Source: Clostridiales bacterium FE2011 (GTDB taxonomy: Bacteria > Bacillota > Clostridia > Christensenellales > Aristaeellaceae). From it: DNA of 64,000 bases. Both the position numbers and the translations under genes were made by a program. Location of the stretch: the NCBI GenBank assembly GCA_017569305.1, contig CP069418.1:372001-436000 (forward strand), read 5' to 3'. Under the pieces are notes generated by a model. The model was given only the letters and a program-made list of their open reading frames with translations. It was not told the DNA's origin and made no database searches. Positions 59,810 through 64,000 of this stretch are shown piece after piece; the first letter of the stretch is position 1, and the number at the start of each line of letters is the position of its first letter.

Positions 59810-60502
59810 ATGAAATTCACAACCATTCTCTGGGATGTGGACGGCACCCTCCTGGATTTCAAGGCCGCCGAGAAAGCGGCTGTCCAGGCCCTGTTCCGGG
59901 AATTCGGCCTTGGCGAATGTACGGATGAAATGGTGCGGCACTACTCACGAATCAACGAAGTTTTCTGGGAGCGGCTGGAGCGGAACGAGCTCACCAAGCC
60001 CCAGATCCTGGTAGGCCGGTTTGCGCAGTTCTTCACCGAGATCGGCGTTCCCGCCTCCCTGGCGCCGGCGTTCAATGACCGGTACCAGCTTGCCCTGGGT
60101 GACACCATCGTCTTCCGGGATGACAGCATCAATATCGTCCGGTCCCTCCGGGGCAAAGTGAAGCAGTATGCCGTCACCAACGGAACCGTGGCCGCCCAGA
60201 ATAAAAAACTGACTCATTCCGGCTTGAAGGATCTGTTGGACGGTGCCTTCCTTTCTGAAGGCGTGGGCGCTGAAAAGCCCAACATGGGCTTCTTCAATGC
60301 TGTGTTTGATGTCCTCCGGCCCACGGATCTGTCAAAGATCCTGATCGTCGGTGATTCCCTCACCAGCGATATCCGCGGCGGCAACAACGCCGGTATCAAA
60401 ACCTGCTGGTATAACCCGGACCGTCTGCCCGCAAGACCAGGTTATGCCATCGACTACACCATCTCCGACCTCCACGAGGTGCTGGAAATACTCCAAAACT
60501 GA
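59810..60502 (+). CDS. HAD hydrolase, YjjG-like nucleotidase/phosphatase
   Basis: A 230-residue protein from the ATG at 59810 (TGAGGT upstream). HAD motifs: WDVDGTL (motif 1), AVTNGT (motif 2), Lys in GAEKPNMG (motif 3) and VGDSLTSDI (motif 4). Size and motif 3 fit the YjjG family, which acts on pyrimidine nucleoside monophosphates and non-standard nucleotides. Confidence 0.88.
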   Translation: MKFTTILWDVDGTLLDFKAAEKAAVQALFREFGLGECTDEMVRHYSRINEVFWERLERNELTKPQILVGRFAQFFTEIGVPASLAPAFNDRYQLALGDTIVFRDDSINIVRSLRGKVKQYAVTNGTVAAQNKKLTHSGLKDLLDGAFLSEGVGAEKPNMGFFNAVFDVLRPTDLSKILIVGDSLTSDIRGGNNAGIKTCWYNPDRLPARPGYAIDYTISDLHEVLEILQN

Positions 60503-60507
60503 ACGTC

Positions 60508-60538
60508 AAAACCGGACCCGCCCAGGGTTCGGTTTTTT
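60508..60538 (+). terminator. Terminator after the HAD gene
   Basis: AACCGGACCC / GGGTTCGGTT (one mismatch) with a short loop, then TTTTTTC. Confidence 0.8.
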
Positions 60539-60649
60539 CATGCCGGAAACCATATAATCCGGGACAGTCCCGCTGTTTCATGATATACTGTTTACAGAAG
60601 AAATGAACGTCCTTTCAGCCTATCCACAGAAGCGGAGGTGAGCAGGAAT

Positions 60650-61345
60650 ATGATTTACATTACCGGAGATACGCACGGCGATTTCAGCCGCCTTTTTGCA
60701 TTCTGCCAGCGTTTTGAAACCACCCGGGAGGATATCATGATCATCCTGGGCGACGCCGGCTTCAACTTCTTCGGCGGACAGCGGGATGCCAACAGCAAGC
60801 ACAATGTTTCCGAGCTGCCGATCACGGTCTTCTCCATTCACGGTAATCATGAGATGCGCCCGGCCACCCTGCCCTCCTACCGCGTTGCCGAATGGCACGG
60901 CGGTAAAGTCTATGTGGAGGACGCTTACCCGAACCTGCTCTTTGCCATGGACGGCGAGGTCTACGATCTGGGCGGCATCCAGACCGTGGTCATCGGCGGC
61001 GCCTACAGCGTGGACAAGTTCTACCGCCTGGCCAACGGCTGGAACTGGTGGGCGGATGAGCAGCCGTCCGACGCCATCAAACAGAAGGTGGAAAGCACCC
61101 TGGCCGCCCGGAACTGGCAGGTGGACGCGGTACTGTCCCACACCACGCCGCTCAAATATGTGCCCACGGAGGTATTCCTCACCTTCATTGACCAGCGCGT
61201 GGTGGACAAGACCACCGAGATCTGGCTGGACAGCATTGATGATCGGCTGACCTACAGGCACTGGTACGCCGGGCATTTCCATACGGAAAAGGATATCGAC
61301 AAGCTGACCCTCCTCTTCGGTTCCATCCGGGAATTCAAAGCGTAG
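60650..61345 (+). CDS. Metallophosphoesterase
   Basis: A 231-residue protein from the ATG at 60650 (GGAGGTG upstream). It has the metal-binding motifs GDTHGD, GDAG, HGNHE and a later GHFH. A cytoplasmic phosphatase or nuclease-like enzyme whose substrate is not shown. Confidence 0.88.
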   Translation: MIYITGDTHGDFSRLFAFCQRFETTREDIMIILGDAGFNFFGGQRDANSKHNVSELPITVFSIHGNHEMRPATLPSYRVAEWHGGKVYVEDAYPNLLFAMDGEVYDLGGIQTVVIGGAYSVDKFYRLANGWNWWADEQPSDAIKQKVESTLAARNWQVDAVLSHTTPLKYVPTEVFLTFIDQRVVDKTTEIWLDSIDDRLTYRHWYAGHFHTEKDIDKLTLLFGSIREFKA

Positions 61346-61365
61346 TCAATACAGAAACACAATAA

Positions 61366-61401
61366 AGCGGCAGGGAGTTTGACTCCCCGCCGCTCGTTTT
61401 T
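61366..61401 (+). terminator. Terminator of the metallophosphoesterase gene
   Basis: GCGGCAGGGAGT / ACTCCCCGCCGC (one bulge), then TCGTTTTT. Confidence 0.85.
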
Positions 61402-61615
61402 ACTCTTCGCTGCCGCTTTCATACGGCTGCTCGGGTTTTTCCTTCAGTTTTGCCTGTTCTTTCCAATATTGGATGAAGTGCAGCTTCTCGGTTTCCCCGG
61501 CCGCCCACTTCTTTACGGCATTTATGTTTTTCTGGATTCCGATGCCTGACTGGTCCACAAAGATGAAGAATCCGGCCAGTGCGATATATCCGCCTATGAG
61601 TTTCAGTACTTTCAT
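61400..61615 (-). CDS. Small membrane protein of unknown function
   Basis: A 71-residue protein with one N-terminal membrane segment (5-22, LKLIGGYIALAGFFIFV), then a hydrophilic helix and a Lys/Glu-rich end. Site GGAGGTG four bases before. Function unknown. Confidence 0.65.
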   Translation of the reverse strand: MKVLKLIGGYIALAGFFIFVDQSGIGIQKNINAVKKWAAGETEKLHFIQYWKEQAKLKEKPEQPYESGSEE

Positions 61616-61691
61616 ATTTCACCTCCAGAGATTCATATGGGATACTGAAAATAGAACGAATCACATGGCCAAAACCATCCCCGGAAAACCG

Positions 61692-62510
61692 TTACGCCTT
61701 CTTCCCCACGTATACCGCGTGGCCGCAGGTCTCAACGATCGCCTTGTTTTCAGCCGTTTCATTGATCATGTCGATCATGACCTTAAACATGTCCGGATCC
61801 TTCTCCTGCGCCCGGAAGAGCACCTCTTCCCGTTTCCAGCCGAAGCCGCGGATGGATCGGATCTGCTGTTTGCTGAACCCGTGATTCCGGAACAGTTCCT
61901 CGATCTCCTCCGAGGTCGGATAGTAACCTTCCTGGAAACCTGCGTTGGTCAGGTTGTTGAATTTACCAGACCGGAAAACCTCCCGGATGGTATCCGCGTC
62001 CACCTGATTCGGATGGCCGAAGAACCGCTCCACAACGCCGACGCTTCCGGACAGATAAGGCAGGAAGGTTGCAAACACGATGCCGCCCGGCTTTAAGACA
62101 CGGTTGACCTCGGCGATGCACTGATCCCGCTCGGACGCCTCCAGCAAATGATACAGGGGCCCCATCACGAGCACGGCGTCAAACTGGCCGTCATTGTACA
62201 GGCTCAGGTCGATGGCGTTCACCACATTGCAGATTACGGGGTGTTCAACCTCCCTGTTCTGCTCCTCTGCCTGCTGAATCAGTTCCTCCGACAGGTCGGC
62301 CAGGAACACCTTATACCCTTCCGCCGCCAGCGGGAAGGAATAAGCGCCGGCCCCGCCGCCCAGGTCAAAAATTGACCCTTTCCCAGGCAGCCAGCGTTTC
62401 AGCAGTTCCATGCTCATCAAAAACTCCAGCTTGCCACTGCCGCTGTTCACCAGCCGGTTCTTTTCATCAAAGAACCTGTAGTACTCTTTTACCCTGTCGA
62501 AGTCTGTCAT
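61692..62510 (-). CDS. Class I SAM-dependent methyltransferase
   Basis: A 272-residue protein with FDLGGGAGAYS (AdoMet motif, Gly-rich), LADLSEEL (acidic strand end), FDAVLVMGPLYHL and LKPGGIVFATF. Methylation target unknown. Confidence 0.87.
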   Translation of the reverse strand: MTDFDRVKEYYRFFDEKNRLVNSGSGKLEFLMSMELLKRWLPGKGSIFDLGGGAGAYSFPLAAEGYKVFLADLSEELIQQAEEQNREVEHPVICNVVNAIDLSLYNDGQFDAVLVMGPLYHLLEASERDQCIAEVNRVLKPGGIVFATFLPYLSGSVGVVERFFGHPNQVDADTIREVFRSGKFNNLTNAGFQEGYYPTSEEIEELFRNHGFSKQQIRSIRGFGWKREEVLFRAQEKDPDMFKVMIDMINETAENKAIVETCGHAVYVGKKA

Positions 62511-62540
62511 TTTTCTCTCCTCCTTTGGATAGATAAAATA

Positions 62541-62575
62541 AAGCCGCTTATCTGATAAGAGATAAGCGGCTTGTT
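62541..62575 (-). terminator. Terminator after the 35-residue gene
   Basis: AAGCCGCTTATCT / AGATAAGCGGCTT around a short loop, then TTTATTTT on the minus strand. It lies 14 bases after the small gene at 62589 and before the methyltransferase. Confidence 0.8.
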
Positions 62576-62588
62576 AACTGATAAAACA

Positions 62589-62696
62589 TTACCAGGTGAC
62601 TCTCCTCTTATCTCTGTACGGGCACAGCAGAATAGCACGGACAAGCTTCAGCGTGTTCGCAAGCAGCAGAGCCAGAGCGATGTATCCGTACTTCAT
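62589..62696 (-). CDS. 35-residue hydrophobic peptide
   Basis: A short frame with a membrane segment (YGYIALALLLANTLKLV) followed by a basic end (PYRDKRRVTW). GGAG lies upstream and a terminator follows at once, so it has its own small transcription unit. The shape, a single hydrophobic segment with a basic tail, is that of type I toxin or small membrane regulatory peptides. No homolog recognised. Confidence 0.5.
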   Translation of the reverse strand: MKYGYIALALLLANTLKLVRAILLCPYRDKRRVTW

Positions 62697-62779
62697 CCTG
62701 AGGAGAGCTCCTTTCTGAATATATTGGACAGACTATACTACGGGGCCTAACCCTGTGTCAACACTTTTTTGCAGTTTTT

Positions 62780-64000
62780 TCACGCAGGCATGATCAGCGT
62801 GGACATAGCCTTCTTCTGTTCCTCCGGAGGGGGCGTCAGTTTCCCGCTGTTCACCAGTTTCTTCAGGCAGTAGTACACAAACCGGCCGTCCGAGTTGAAC
62901 AGGAACTGCAATTCAAACTCTTTCATCTTCCGCATCTGGGAGGGCAGGTTCTTCAGGGCAGCCTGGGTATACTTCTCCTTCAGTTTCCTGAATTCCGCTG
63001 CTTTTTCTTCCCGGATCTTTGTGCCGATGGCCAGCAGTTCCTCCCGGATCTGCTGATTGTCCAGCACCACGATCTGCCATTGCGCCCGATCCTCACTGTC
63101 CAGGACAATCTGTCCCATCTGGGCCAGCCAGGCATACTCATCCACGGAAAGCTTTTCCTGTTGTTCCCTTTCATACAGGGCAAGGATTTTCGCCGTGTCT
63201 TCCTGATAGTTCATTGCCCGTTCCTGCAGGTTGTCTGACCATTCGCTGCCCACCTGCCACAGGATGTGTTTCCCGTCCCCGTTCCAGCAGGGACCGAACC
63301 AGCCGTTCATCGCCTCATATTCTTCCGGCACTGCTTCCCGGACCTGCGCGTGAAAGATGTTGGTTCCGCCGTCCTTCCGGACCGTCGCGGCTTCCTCAAA
63401 GGAAATCTTCATCTCCCGGACGCTGTCTCCGGAGCAGGCCGCAATATAGGGAATCAGCGCCCACAGCAGGAAGTTTTTATCCGTCTTCCATCTACCGGTA
63501 ATAGCCGGGGAATCCAGGACGCCCCTCTCCGTCAGCCGTGTATAAAGTTCATCGGCAAACAGATCCGCCGCCGCCTTGTAAGTATCATTTTCCAGCCGCA
63601 GGAAGTCCAGACTCGGCTCCTCCAGCAGGAAGTCCGCCAGGTACTTATCGCCCTTCTTTTTCAGGAAGCCAAACTCCTCCAGACGGGCAGCCTCGTCCTC
63701 CAGGTAAACCGGAGAAACGCCCAGGTCATCCGCAATCTCATTCACGGTTTTCCAGGTATCCCGTACCGCGTAGCAAAGATTCTGCACCAGCGGGCTGCCG
63801 AACATATCATATACATCTTTCCGTCCAAGGCTCCCGGTAATTCCCCGGGTTACAAACCGGACGGGATTATATTTCAGGCTGCTTGCTTCTCTCATTTTTC
63901 CCATTCCTTTCTTCAGCTCTTTCTTCGCCTCGAACAGATGCCATTTCACAGTTCCGACGGGAATGCCGAGCTCCCGGGCAATCTGTTCCTGCTTTTTGTG
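62780..64000 (-). CDS. Sigma-70-family RNA polymerase sigma factor with long C-terminal extension (5' end outside window)
   Basis: The frame runs open to the window edge; its first visible part is the region 4 HTH (IARELGIPVGTVKWHLFEAKKELKKG). About 370 residues follow, with a second winged-helix-like segment (TVNEIADDLGVSPVYLEDEAARLEEFGFL) and several helical stretches. Such a long extension is unusual for an ECF-type factor and probably carries a sensor or partner-binding part. Regions 1-3 lie beyond the window. Confidence 0.82.
   Translation of the reverse strand, partial: HKKQEQIARELGIPVGTVKWHLFEAKKELKKGMGKMREASSLKYNPVRFVTRGITGSLGRKDVYDMFGSPLVQNLCYAVRDTWKTVNEIADDLGVSPVYLEDEAARLEEFGFLKKKGDKYLADFLLEEPSLDFLRLENDTYKAAADLFADELYTRLTERGVLDSPAITGRWKTDKNFLLWALIPYIAACSGDSVREMKISFEEAATVRKDGGTNIFHAQVREAVPEEYEAMNGWFGPCWNGDGKHILWQVGSEWSDNLQERAMNYQEDTAKILALYEREQQEKLSVDEYAWLAQMGQIVLDSEDRAQWQIVVLDNQQIREELLAIGTKIREEKAAEFRKLKEKYTQAALKNLPSQMRKMKEFELQFLFNSDGRFVYYCLKKLVNSGKLTPPPEEQKKAMSTLIMPA

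Noticed and set aside
1-64000. tRNA, rRNA or known riboswitches
   Set aside because: No cloverleaf, rRNA motif or recognisable aptamer core was found by reading; a covariance-model scan would be needed to exclude weak ones.

Overview
The window looks like a chromosome segment of a Gram-positive Clostridia-type Bacillota, probably from a gut or rumen. The evidence is an agr-type quorum-sensing locus, BspA-like leucine-rich repeat surface proteins, a secreted FMN/FAD reductase, AmmeMemoRadiSam genes, strong AGGAGG ribosome sites and many U-tailed terminators. Species cannot be read from the sequence alone. No rRNA, tRNA, CRISPR array or transposase was found.

Layout. 1-2.4 kb: end of an AgrC-like kinase, AgrB, an AgrD pheromone precursor and two small secreted Cys/His-rich proteins. 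2.6-4.8 kb: secreted flavinylated FAD reductase. 5-9.4 kb: small proteins, a P-loop kinase-like gene and twin secreted HExxH proteins. 9.5-20.8 kb: a hairpin array, a 1296-residue LRR protein, and families of paralogous membrane proteins (three 'GE-hydrophobic-NG' proteins, three zinc-ribbon proteins) around pepT. 20.9-36.1 kb: a visibly A+T-richer block, with a trypsin-like/TPR protein and a type I restriction operon (hsdM-hsdS-...-hsdR) that has an OLD nuclease, an AbiJ-like protein and AbiH inserted between hsdS and hsdR, plus a HEPN-like gene and an upstream fic gene. 36.3-40.8 kb: three small-RNA genes around a rhomboid protease and seven more Cys/His-rich secreted proteins. 40.9-64 kb: transglutaminase-like protein, a LysR-controlled oxidoreductase operon, three BspA-like LRR proteins, cation transporter, AmmeMemoRadiSam pair, TlpA-like protein, methyltransferases, HAD phosphatase, phosphoesterase, and a truncated sigma factor.

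Main discovery. At 36329-36504, 37669-37841 and 40620-40811 there are three copies of a plus-strand small-RNA gene. Each has a promoter of the exact form nTTAAG-N5-nTTAAG-N10-TATAnT. This is the layout described for CiaR-activated promoters of streptococcal csRNAs. The predicted RNAs have a CAGGG/CCCTG hairpin with a self-complementary CGGCCG loop, a second hairpin whose sequence changes while its pairing is kept, an unpaired stretch that is the exact complement of a ribosome site plus AUGAAGAAA, and a terminator. Plausible targets in the same window are the start regions of agrD and of the secreted FAD reductase. A fourth, degenerate copy lies at 37500-37585.

Other patterns. Nine small secreted proteins (two behind agrD, seven in the RNA-flanked cluster) form one diverged family with conserved Cys/His positions, suggesting secreted metal-binding or disulfide-bonded peptides tied to cell-cell signalling. 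Five intergenic sites match or nearly match the WalR consensus TGTWAH-N5-TGTWAH, mostly ahead of envelope or secreted-protein genes. Together these suggest that the non-island parts of the window are an envelope/signalling neighbourhood.
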